DNA of 8,904 nucleotides, from NCBI GenBank assembly GCA_036394195.1, contig DASWFO010000214.1:1-8904 (forward strand), read 5' to 3'. This document shows positions 1 through 6,447 of this stretch, one piece after another (position 1 is the stretch's first letter; every line of letters starts with the position of its first letter). The notes below the pieces were generated by a model, which was not told where the DNA came from, ran no database searches, and worked only from the letters and a program-made list of their open reading frames with translations. The position numbers were made by a program, and so were the translations under genes. This DNA comes from DATJPD01 sp036394195. Its GTDB lineage: Bacteria > Pseudomonadota > Alphaproteobacteria > CACIAM-22H2.

Positions 1-81
1 ATGCGACGCGCCACCAACACTATCAATTACTCGCGCGAGCTGCCGCTGGCCCAGGGCATCCGCTTCGATGTGCCGGGCTGA
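1..81 (+). CDS. C-terminal end of an unidentified protein (partial)
   Basis: The first reading frame is open from base 1 and gives 26 residues ending in a TGA at 79-81; the tail reads roughly NYSRELPLAQGIRFDVPG. The codons are mostly G/C at the third position, as in the genes next door, and the stop lies 10 bases from the end of the convergent receptor gene, which is the tight packing expected of two real gene ends. The ATG at base 1 is probably an internal codon rather than the start, because the window edge happens to fall there. I do not recognise the family from so short a tail, and no function is offered. Confidence 0.45.
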   Translation: MRRATNTINYSRELPLAQGIRFDVPG

Positions 82-91
82 TCGCTGATCG

Positions 92-2434
92 TCAGAACGA
101 GGCGCGCACGCCCACAAACACGCCGAGCGGCGGCGCCGAGCTCAAGGACCGCGGATTGCTCAGCCCGAGCGACGGCACCCGGGTCCGATCGAAGAATACG
201 CCGAAGGTCTCGTATTTCTCGTTGAACAGGTTCTGCACCAGGCCGAACACCTCGACATGGTCGGTGACCGCGTATGAGGAATGCAGGTTGACGACGTGGT
301 AGCCGGCGATCTTCGGGTTCTGGTTCGCCTCGTCGCCGCGCAGATACTCGTCGCTGGCCACGATCATGTCGGCGCCGAGCTTCCACTTGTCGGTCACGGA
401 ATAGTCCGCGCCGAACTTCAGCCGATGCTGCGGGATCGAGGGCATGTGATCGCCCGGGCGCACGGTGATCCGGCCGTTGGTATCGGCGAAGGGATTGCCG
501 GGCGAAGCGAGCGTGAAGGTGCTCTGGAACGTCGCGTCGACCAGCGCGTAGTCGAGATAGGCGAAGAGGCGATCGGATCGGTAGCTGATCCCCGCCTCGA
601 TCCCCTGGCGCCGCGTGTTCCCGACATTCTCGAAAAATCCGAAGCCGGTGATCGGGCTCGGCACATTGAAGATGTCGTCCTGCAGGTCGGTGCGGAACAG
701 GCCCAAATTCCAGGTTATGCGCCCGAAGTCCGGCTGCGGCTGGAACGCACCGCGCAGGCCGGCCTCGTAGGTGCGCGCCACCACCTGCTTCAGCGGCGGG
801 TCCGACACGACGAAGTTCTCGAGGATGCAGGGGTGCGCCGGATCGGCGCAAGCGAGCTCGCCCGGCGTCGGCGCGCGGTTTGCCTCGGAGTAGCCGGCAT
901 AGCCGGTGAGGCTGGGCGTGATCTTGTAGGTGCCGCCGATGGCGGGGTTGAAGCGGCCGAAGCGATGGTCGCCGTTGAGACTGGTGCCGCCGAGATCGGT
1001 GAGACGGATGAGGGCGAGGTTGTAGCGGCCGCCCAGCGTCAGCGCGAGCCGGCTCATGACATCGAAGGTGTCGGTGGCGTAGAGCCCGTAATAGCTGTTG
1101 GTGGTGTCGAGGTTGACCGGCCCGACCGAGCCGTCCGGCTGGTCGATGATGAAGCCCCTGCCGCTCACCAGCAGCAGGCTCGGCTCGATGACCCCGAGCT
1201 CGCTGCTGCCCTGGAAATTGACATTGCCGTGATCGAGGCTGGCCCCGGCGACGAAGTGATTCGAGTGACCGAACAGCGGCGCGTCGCGCGTGAGCTGCAG
1301 CGACCCGCCGAGGCCGTCGGCGACGGTCGTGGTGCGGTCGATCTGGCCGGGGTCCGCGCCATTGAGGAAATTGGGGACGGGCGCTCCGTTCCGCGCGAAC
1401 AGCACCGTCGTCCGATCGCCGAAGCACAGCGTGCCCGCTGCGACCAACGGGTCGCAAGCCTGCGCGTCCGTCGTGTTGCCGTTGGCGATTTGCTGGCGGA
1501 AATGGCGGTAGTAGAAATTGCCGTCGATGGTGACGGTATCGCTGGCCTTGTAGGAGCCCGTCGCGGTCAGGAAGGCAAGATCGTTCCGTGTCGACTGCGG
1601 GGAGGTGAAGATCGCGCCACGGCTCGCCGCCAACAATTCGACCGGCGTCGGGCCGACGGCGTTGATGAGATTGGAGGCGCCGGCGAACGAGACATCGAGG
1701 CTGAGGCGCTCGCCGCGGGCGCCCAGATCGCTGTAGAGCTGGTGCAGCGAGGTCGGTGAATGCTGGCGCCAGCCATCCTCGTAGAGCGCGCGCACGCCGA
1801 CATAGCTCGCGAAGGCGCCGGACTGCACGCCGTATTCGACGATGCCGTCGCGCCGGCCGAACGAGCCGCCCGACGCCTCCGCGCGAGCGCCCTGGAAATT
1901 GAAGCCGTTCTTCATTTCCACCGCCAGAGCGCCGCCGAGCGCGTTGAGGCCGAATACGGGATTGTTGCTGATCAGATTGATCCGGTTCACGGCAAAGTCC
2001 GGCACCAGGTCCCAGTTGACGGTGTCGCCGAACGCCTCGTTGATGCGCACGCCGTTCTGATAGACCGCGAGGCCCTGCGGCGTGCCCTGGATCGGCGAGG
2101 CGTCGAAGCCGCGATATTGGATGTCCGGCTGAAACGGGCTGTCCTGAACGTCATTGATGTTGACGCTGGGCACGCGCTCGCCGAGCGTGCGGGTGAGGCT
2201 GGGCGTCCCGTCACGACTGAGATCGCCGGCTGAGAAGCTGCGCGCATTGGCCGGCACCTTGTCGCGGTCGATGCCGCTGCCGAGCAGGGGGGAGGTGCCG
2301 ATGACCTCGACCGTGGGTAGCGTCGTGGCCGGCGGCGGCTGGCTCTCCGGGGCCACGGCTTGCGCCCGCGCCGCCGACGGCAGCACCACCAGCGCCGTCG
2401 CCGCGAGGAGACGGGGAAACGTGCGACCGGACAT
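92..2434 (-). CDS. TonB-dependent outer-membrane receptor, substrate unknown
   Basis: This 780-residue protein is an outer-membrane active transporter that would bring a scarce ligand (iron chelate, other metallophore or cofactor) into the periplasm using energy from TonB. Residues 1-25 form a Sec signal peptide ending ARA. A TonB-box-like stretch, TVEVIGTS, lies near 41-48, the plug domain spans about 60-175 (with NPVFGLNALGGALAVEMKNG near its end), and the rest is the 22-strand barrel. The barrel ends GVFVGVRASF, with the terminal Phe used by the BAM assembly machinery. The length is normal for the family. Two cysteine pairs fall in predicted loops (C327/C337 and C529/C536, the second in CADPAHPC). 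The ATG at 2434 is preceded by a strong Shine-Dalgarno site, AGGGAGG. It lies 219 bases behind tonB on the same strand, which supports joint function. The family assignment is sure; the ligand is not, and no siderophore gene or regulator is nearby to name it. Confidence 0.95.
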   Translation of the reverse strand: MSGRTFPRLLAATALVVLPSAARAQAVAPESQPPPATTLPTVEVIGTSPLLGSGIDRDKVPANARSFSAGDLSRDGTPSLTRTLGERVPSVNINDVQDSPFQPDIQYRGFDASPIQGTPQGLAVYQNGVRINEAFGDTVNWDLVPDFAVNRINLISNNPVFGLNALGGALAVEMKNGFNFQGARAEASGGSFGRRDGIVEYGVQSGAFASYVGVRALYEDGWRQHSPTSLHQLYSDLGARGERLSLDVSFAGASNLINAVGPTPVELLAASRGAIFTSPQSTRNDLAFLTATGSYKASDTVTIDGNFYYRHFRQQIANGNTTDAQACDPLVAAGTLCFGDRTTVLFARNGAPVPNFLNGADPGQIDRTTTVADGLGGSLQLTRDAPLFGHSNHFVAGASLDHGNVNFQGSSELGVIEPSLLLVSGRGFIIDQPDGSVGPVNLDTTNSYYGLYATDTFDVMSRLALTLGGRYNLALIRLTDLGGTSLNGDHRFGRFNPAIGGTYKITPSLTGYAGYSEANRAPTPGELACADPAHPCILENFVVSDPPLKQVVARTYEAGLRGAFQPQPDFGRITWNLGLFRTDLQDDIFNVPSPITGFGFFENVGNTRRQGIEAGISYRSDRLFAYLDYALVDATFQSTFTLASPGNPFADTNGRITVRPGDHMPSIPQHRLKFGADYSVTDKWKLGADMIVASDEYLRGDEANQNPKIAGYHVVNLHSSYAVTDHVEVFGLVQNLFNEKYETFGVFFDRTRVPSLGLSNPRSLSSAPPLGVFVGVRASF

Positions 2435-2492
2435 CTTCCTCCCTACGGCTTTTTTCTCTTGTTCGCATTAGAAAGCAGATCGAGCGGCTGCG

Positions 2493-2521
2493 CCTATATC
2501 CCTGTTTTTCCCGTCTGTCAG
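2493..2521 (-). promoter_or_regulatory. Putative sigma70 promoter of the TonB-dependent receptor
   Basis: On the minus strand CTGACA (2521-2516) is separated by exactly 17 bases from TATAGG (2498-2493). This is a 5/6 and a 4/6 match to the -35 and -10 consensus with ideal spacing. Initiation near 2486 would give a leader of about 50 bases before the receptor ATG. The stretch is clearly less GC-rich than the surrounding genes. I looked for an Irr- or Fur-like palindrome over it and saw no convincing one, so regulation by iron is not supported by the sequence. The call is inferred from motif match only. Confidence 0.45.
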
Positions 2522-2623
2522 GCAATTTGCCGCGGCGTCGCTCGTAGTCGCAGCCTGGGCGTGAAACGCACAGGCGATCTCATCGGTATCGCCGTCAGGA
2601 ATTATTTGGTGGTTGGCGCTCCC

Positions 2624-2642
2624 GCCGCCGCGCCACGGCGGC
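2624..2642 (-). terminator. GC-rich hairpin just after tonB (possible weak terminator)
   Basis: A perfect 7-bp stem (GCCGCCG/CGGCGGC) with a 5-base loop lies 11 bases beyond the tonB stop codon on the minus strand. No T-run follows on that strand, so it is not a canonical intrinsic terminator. It could slow polymerase, protect the 3' end of the tonB transcript, or simply reflect the GC-rich composition. Together with the separate promoter downstream it would allow tonB and the receptor to be transcribed at different levels. Confidence 0.3.
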
Positions 2643-2653
2643 GCCGGCTCCGC

Positions 2654-3532
2654 TCACTCCTCCAGCCGGAACTGGATCGGCACGTCGACGGCGCCCGCCA
2701 CCGGTGTGCCGGCTTGGGTGGCCGGCTGGAAGCGCCATTGCTCGACCGCCGCGAGCGCCGCCTTGTCGAGGACGGCGTGCCCGCTGGTCGATACGACGGC
2801 GATGCCGAGCGGTGCGCCCGCCGCCGAGACCTCGACCCGGAGCACGACGCGTCCCTGCTGCCCGCGCAACCTGGCGGCCGGCGGATAATCGGGCTTGCGA
2901 TTGCTGGCGAGGCCGCTGATCGGCTGCGGCGGCACGACCGCGGCCGATGGCAGCGGCGGCGGCGTCACGGTCGCGACCTGTTGCTCGCGGGGCGGGCTTG
3001 GCGCCGGCGCGGCGCTCTGCGGCGGAGGGGCAGCATGCTGCCGCGGCGGCGCCGGCTTGGCCGGCGGCGGCTTCGGCAGCTCCGGCGGCGTGGGTTCGGC
3101 GATGGCGAGCGGCGCCGGCGGAACGGGATCGGGCTCGGGCTCCGCCAAGGTCGGTTCCGGCGGCACCCCGGGTGCAGCGCTCGGCGGCTCGGGGGCGGGA
3201 GCGGGTGGCGGCGCTGGCGGCTCCTCGAACACCACCTTGAACAGCGTCGGGCTCGCGGGCCAGGGCGCGGGCGGGGTCGCAGTCCAGGCGGCCAGCAGCA
3301 GGGCGGTTGCGAGCGCGGCGTAGAGGAGGGCGGCTGCCGCCCAGCCGCCGCGGCCGACCCCGCAAATATCGGAGGATTGGGACAGCACGGGCGGCGCTGC
3401 GGCAGGGGCGACGAGCGTCGCCGCCTTGCCGCCGGGCGCACCGTCGAGCGCCCCGGCGATGAGCGTCAATTGCGGCCGATGGTCGGATTCCACGCGCAAG
3501 CGATGGAGCGACCGTGTCGTGCGATCGGCCAT
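2654..3532 (-). CDS. tonB: Energy transducer TonB
   Basis: TonB links the proton-motive-force complex ExbB-ExbD in the inner membrane to outer-membrane receptors. The 292-residue protein has a cytoplasmic N-terminus of about 60 residues, one transmembrane helix (about 64-84, Ala/Leu-rich), and a long Pro/Ala/Glu-rich periplasmic spacer (about 85-205). The C-terminal TonB domain (about 212-292) contains KPDYPPAARLRGQQGRVVLRV and VEQWRFQPA and ends IQFRLEE. The cytoplasmic segment is longer than in E. coli TonB. I chose the ATG at 3532: an AGGGAGG lies 12 bases upstream, a rather long spacing. The frame extends to a GTG at 3577 that would add 15 residues and lacks a clear ribosome site. No exbB or exbD is visible in the window, so those partners must be elsewhere. 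The receptor gene downstream is the obvious client. Confidence 0.93.
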   Translation of the reverse strand: MADRTTRSLHRLRVESDHRPQLTLIAGALDGAPGGKAATLVAPAAAPPVLSQSSDICGVGRGGWAAAALLYAALATALLLAAWTATPPAPWPASPTLFKVVFEEPPAPPPAPAPEPPSAAPGVPPEPTLAEPEPDPVPPAPLAIAEPTPPELPKPPPAKPAPPRQHAAPPPQSAAPAPSPPREQQVATVTPPPLPSAAVVPPQPISGLASNRKPDYPPAARLRGQQGRVVLRVEVSAAGAPLGIAVVSTSGHAVLDKAALAAVEQWRFQPATQAGTPVAGAVDVPIQFRLEE

Positions 3533-3689
3533 TTCTGCCGTTTTCCTCCCTTGGCCGGCGACTCCAGCATATTTCACCCGACACGGGAAGCAGTAAGAAG
3601 GGCTTGGCGCGTAGTCTTGACCCGGCCCAGAGAGCCTGCCGCGAGCGGTCGTTGGTGCGCTTCAGCCTGCCGGATTGCCGGCGGCACTG

Positions 3690-3718
3690 TTGCGACGGTC
3701 GGCAGCGGGTGACAGAAT
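3690..3718 (+). promoter_or_regulatory. Putative promoter of folP
   Basis: TTGCGA (3690-3695) and CAGAAT (3713-3718) are 17 bases apart and resemble the -35 and -10 boxes of sigma70-type promoters. Transcription from about 3725 would leave a leader of about 75 bases before the ATG at 3801. The -10 box would overlap an upstream in-frame ATG at 3717, which argues against that ATG being the folP start. Evidence is motif match and position only. Confidence 0.28.
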
Positions 3719-3725
3719 GCGCGAT

Positions 3726-3738
3726 CTCGACGGTCGAG
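3726..3738. promoter_or_regulatory. 13-base perfect inverted repeat in the folP leader
   Basis: CTCGAC and GTCGAG flank a single central G, giving a perfect 6+1+6 palindrome about 62 bases before the folP start codon and right at the start site predicted from the promoter-like boxes. That is a typical operator position, but in DNA this rich in G and C a 6-bp arm can arise by chance, and I do not recognise it as the site of a known regulator. Confidence 0.2.
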
Positions 3739-3800
3739 CCGCGCCCTCCGAGCGGCGTGCTAATCCCGCCGATCGACAGGTATTCAAGGACAGCTTCCTC

Positions 3801-4946
3801 ATGGCGTCTCGCGCCGCCGCCGATCACCTCACTGCGGCCGGCGCCGAGGCGCTGGCGGGCATTGCGGCGGACCGCCTCTGGCTGCGCCCGGCCGGACTGC
3901 TGTCGGGCGCCGCCGCCGCGACGGCGCTTGCCGAGGGACTGGCGCTGCCGCTTGCCGCCTCCGGGCTCGCCTTCCCTCTGGTGGAGATGTTGGGGCGTTG
4001 GCCGGATGGCGGCGTCACGACGGCGCTCGTGCCCGTGGCGCAATTGCGGGAATGGTCGAAACAGGGCGCAGCGGCGCTTGCCGGGCGTATCGACCAGCAA
4101 CTCGAGCGGCTCGCCATGCCGCGGCCGGCCTGGGCGGGGCTCGCGCTCGAGCGCCCGCTGCTGATGGGCATCGTCAACGTTACCCCCGACAGCTTTTCCG
4201 ACGGCGGCGAATTCATGGCGGCGGACCAGGCCATCCGCCAGGGCCGGGCGCTGCTCGACGAGGGCGCGGACATTCTCGATGTCGGCGGCGAGTCGACCCG
4301 TCCGGGCGCGACGCCGGTGCCCGCCGAGGAGGAGGTCCGCCGCATCGAGCCGGTGGTGCGCGCGCTCGCCGCTGTCGGCGCGCTCGTCTCCGTCGACACG
4401 CGCCACGCCCGCGTCATGGCGGCGGCGCTCGCCGCCGGCGCGCGCATCATCAACGACGTGTCGGCGCTCGCCGGCGAGCCCGAAAGCCTCGCCGTGGCCG
4501 CGCGCTCGCGAGCGCCGGTGGTGCTGATGCACATGCCCGGCGACCCGCGCACCATGCAGGACAATCCCTCCTACACGCTCGCCTCGCTCGATGTCCTCGA
4601 ATACCTCGCGGCACGCGTCGATGCCTGTTTCGCCGCCGGCATCCCGCGCGAGCGCATCGTCGTCGATCCCGGCATCGGCTTCGGCAAGCGCTCGGCGCAC
4701 AATCTCGACATCATGACGCGGCTTGCGCTGTTCCATGCGCTCGGCTGCGGCGTGCTCCTCGGCCTCTCGCGCAAGGGGCTGATCGGCCATGTCGGCGGCG
4801 GCTTGTCGCCGAAGGAGCGGATGCCGGGCTCCGTCGCCGGGGCGCTTTACGGCGTGAGCCAAGGCGTGCAGATCCTCAGGGTGCATGATGTCGCCGCGAC
4901 CCGCCAGGCGATCGCGACTTGGCAGGCCATCGCGGCCGGCGCCTGA
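3801..4946 (+). CDS. folP: Dihydropteroate synthase with N-terminal extension
   Basis: The enzyme condenses p-aminobenzoate with 6-hydroxymethyl-7,8-dihydropterin diphosphate to give 7,8-dihydropteroate in cytoplasmic folate synthesis; it is the sulfonamide target. Numbering from the ATG at 3801 (381 residues), the family motifs appear in order: NVTPDSFSDGG (126-136), DVGGESTRPGA (160-170, containing the sulfonamide-contact loop), VSVDTR (197-202), INDVSA (217-222), DPGIGFGK (289-296), LGLSRKGL (320-327) and RVHD (360-363). The catalytic Asn, Asp, Lys, Arg and His positions are intact. About 115 residues precede the TIM barrel, so the protein is longer than the roughly 280-residue E. coli enzyme; such extensions occur in alphaproteobacteria. 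The frame is open back to 3675, but the ATG at 3801 has AAGGA 11 bases upstream and the translated stretch before it looks non-genic. The usual partners folB and folK do not follow; an exported pentapeptide-repeat gene does, 20 bases later. Confidence 0.93.
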   Translation: MASRAAADHLTAAGAEALAGIAADRLWLRPAGLLSGAAAATALAEGLALPLAASGLAFPLVEMLGRWPDGGVTTALVPVAQLREWSKQGAAALAGRIDQQLERLAMPRPAWAGLALERPLLMGIVNVTPDSFSDGGEFMAADQAIRQGRALLDEGADILDVGGESTRPGATPVPAEEEVRRIEPVVRALAAVGALVSVDTRHARVMAAALAAGARIINDVSALAGEPESLAVAARSRAPVVLMHMPGDPRTMQDNPSYTLASLDVLEYLAARVDACFAAGIPRERIVVDPGIGFGKRSAHNLDIMTRLALFHALGCGVLLGLSRKGLIGHVGGGLSPKERMPGSVAGALYGVSQGVQILRVHDVAATRQAIATWQAIAAGA

Positions 4947-4966
4947 GCGGGGCAAGGGAGGAAACG

Positions 4967-5761
4967 ATGACCGGAGCGATGAGGCTGCTGGCGGTCCTTG
5001 CCGCGGGCCTATGGGCGGCGAGCGCGGCCCACGCGGCCGACCTCACGGTGGAGCAGGTGCGCGCGGCGCTGTCGGAAGCGACGGCGGCGCATGTGGCCGA
5101 TCTCTCCGGCAAGAATCTCAGCGAGCTCGATCTGAGCGGGCTCGATTTCAGCCACGCCAATCTCGCTCACGCCGATCTCTTCGGCGCCAAGCTGGTCGGT
5201 GCGAAATTCACCGGCGCGAAGCTGCAAGGCGCGCGGCTCGATCTCGCCTGGATCATGCGGGCGGATTTCAGCGGCGCCGATCTGTCGAATGCGAGCCTGT
5301 TCGGGCCGGTCGTCTCGACCACCATGGCACCGGCGCCACCGAGCGAGGCGCCGCGCTTTGCCGGCGCCGATCTGTCGGGGGCGCGAATCATCGCCCGCTT
5401 CAACGGCATCGACATGCGCGGCGCGCGCTTCGTCGGCGCGCGTCTCGGCGTCGATCTCAAGAACCAGCCGATGGGCCAGATGCGCAACGACTTCACCAGC
5501 TCCGATCTGACCGGTGCGGACCTCAGCGGCGCCGACGTCAATCGCGCCGTCCTGGCCTTCGCCAAGCTCACCGGCGCCAACCTGACGGGCGCGATCCTGT
5601 TCCGCGCCAATCTGGCGCGCGCCGATCTCACGGGCGCCGATCTGACGGGTGCGGACCTCACCGAAGCCGACCTCGACGGCACCGTGCTCAAGGACGTCAA
5701 GGGCCTCGCCGCCGCCAAGGGCTTCGATCAGGCCAACAACCGCGAGAAGGCGATCCGCTGA
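4967..5761 (+). CDS. Sec-exported pentapeptide-repeat protein
   Basis: The 264-residue product has a signal peptide (residues 1-23, cleavage after AHA) followed by tandem A(D/N)LXX-type pentapeptide repeats. One block covers about 45-113, a short one 130-160 and a regular one 178-240, with many copies of ADLTG and ADLSG. A Pro-rich insert (about 115-130) and a segment at 161-176 interrupt the repeats. Such repeats fold into a right-handed quadrilateral beta-helix. Because the protein should be periplasmic or surface-located, a gyrase-protecting, Qnr-like role is unlikely; no catalytic motif is visible and the function is unknown. The ATG at 4967 has a strong Shine-Dalgarno site (GGGAGG, 5-base spacing), better than an upstream in-frame ATG at 4919 that overlaps folP. 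The 20-base gap to folP implies co-transcription, though no metabolic link is evident. Confidence 0.9.
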   Translation: MTGAMRLLAVLAAGLWAASAAHAADLTVEQVRAALSEATAAHVADLSGKNLSELDLSGLDFSHANLAHADLFGAKLVGAKFTGAKLQGARLDLAWIMRADFSGADLSNASLFGPVVSTTMAPAPPSEAPRFAGADLSGARIIARFNGIDMRGARFVGARLGVDLKNQPMGQMRNDFTSSDLTGADLSGADVNRAVLAFAKLTGANLTGAILFRANLARADLTGADLTGADLTEADLDGTVLKDVKGLAAAKGFDQANNREKAIR

Positions 5762-5789
5762 CCATCCCGCAGCGGACGCTCGCGCGCGA

Positions 5790-6407
5790 TCAGCTTTTGC
5801 TGATTTGCGACCAGCCGGGCAGATGGGCGGCCTCGCGTTTCTGAGCGAGCTTCTTCGCCTGGTCCAATGCGCCGTCTGGGTCCTCGCGCAAAGTAGCGAG
5901 TGAGATCCGCCGACGGAAAAAATCGGCCCACAGGAATTCAGAAAACGGCGTTATGTCTTTGGGATATTCTTCTGCCCGCCGAACCTCCGCCGCCAGGCTG
6001 CGATAGGGATCGTCGCGAAGCTGCTCGAGCTTCTTGGGCATGTCGGAGAAGTCTCGGCGCTTGCCCTTCTCGTCATAAGGATGGGTCCATTGATGGTGGT
6101 CCATCACGATCCAGAACTCGTCTTTGTCGAGATGGGAAAGATCGCTCAAGACGGAAACGGTCACCGCGCCGACCTTCTCCTCCAGCAAAGCACGGCCGAG
6201 ATGGTGGTGGTCGACGATATAGTAGTGGCTATTCGGGCCGCAGATGGCCGGGAACCGATGGGCCCGCAGAAATTGCTTGGCGTCCTTCGATGTGCGCTCC
6301 CGCCACTCTTTACGTTTCAGGCTCACTTCCTCGTAGCCGACGGTCATTTGGGTTGGCCGCAATTGCTCGAGCTTCGCGTGGATGGCGGGGTAGGCGTTGT
6401 TGTTCAT
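5790..6407 (-). CDS. ParB-like protein of the ParBc_2 type
   Basis: The 205-residue protein resembles the putative ParB-like nuclease family (ParBc_2, Pfam PF08857 from memory). Visible landmarks are KLEQLRPTQMTVGYEEV (12-28), GPNSHYYIVDHHHLGRALLE (57-76, with the Asp-His-His-His cluster), LSDLSHLDKDEFW (87-99), DHHQWTHPYDEKGK (103-116) and the conserved end region PFSEFLWADFFRRR (154-167). The length suits a single-domain member, with no helix-turn-helix or CTPase partner region as in true chromosome-partitioning ParB, so a role in segregation is not implied. No signal peptide or membrane helix is seen, so it is probably cytoplasmic. The ATG at 6407 follows the sulP-type stop by 40 bases and has a modest GGAACG before it; the open frame upstream overlaps the transporter gene and is not used. 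Biochemical function is unknown; nuclease activity is only a family label. Confidence 0.85.
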   Translation of the reverse strand: MNNNAYPAIHAKLEQLRPTQMTVGYEEVSLKRKEWRERTSKDAKQFLRAHRFPAICGPNSHYYIVDHHHLGRALLEEKVGAVTVSVLSDLSHLDKDEFWIVMDHHQWTHPYDEKGKRRDFSDMPKKLEQLRDDPYRSLAAEVRRAEEYPKDITPFSEFLWADFFRRRISLATLREDPDGALDQAKKLAQKREAAHLPGWSQISKS

Positions 6408-6447
6408 CGTCGTTCCATTCAGATGAAGCCGCGCAAAAGGGCTGCCG

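Noticed and set aside
281..1759. A 492-codon open frame on the plus strand across the receptor gene
   Set aside because: It is the mirror of a sure 780-residue TonB-dependent receptor. Long antisense frames are normal where third positions are nearly all G or C. The translation is rich in Arg, Ala, Glu and Val with no domain-like order, and no ribosome site was seen.
2455..2480. A possible Irr/Fur-type site near TTCTAATGCGAA before the receptor start
   Set aside because: Only three-base arms match as a palindrome, and neither the iron control element nor the Fur box pattern is present at acceptable quality.
2435..2653. A cobalamin riboswitch in the leader of the TonB-dependent receptor
   Set aside because: Such riboswitches often precede B12 receptors, but no B12-box-like conserved core was visible and the predicted leader of about 50 bases is too short.
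2595..4955. A 786-codon minus-strand open frame spanning folP and tonB
   Set aside because: It runs antisense to folP and out of frame with tonB, both of which show clear family motifs. The translation is Arg/Ala/Gly-rich low-complexity sequence, as expected from GC-rich shadow frames.
5167..5718. A minus-strand frame with a regular RSAPVRSAPVRSA repeat
   Set aside because: The periodicity is the antisense reading of the pentapeptide repeats in the exported protein and needs no separate gene.
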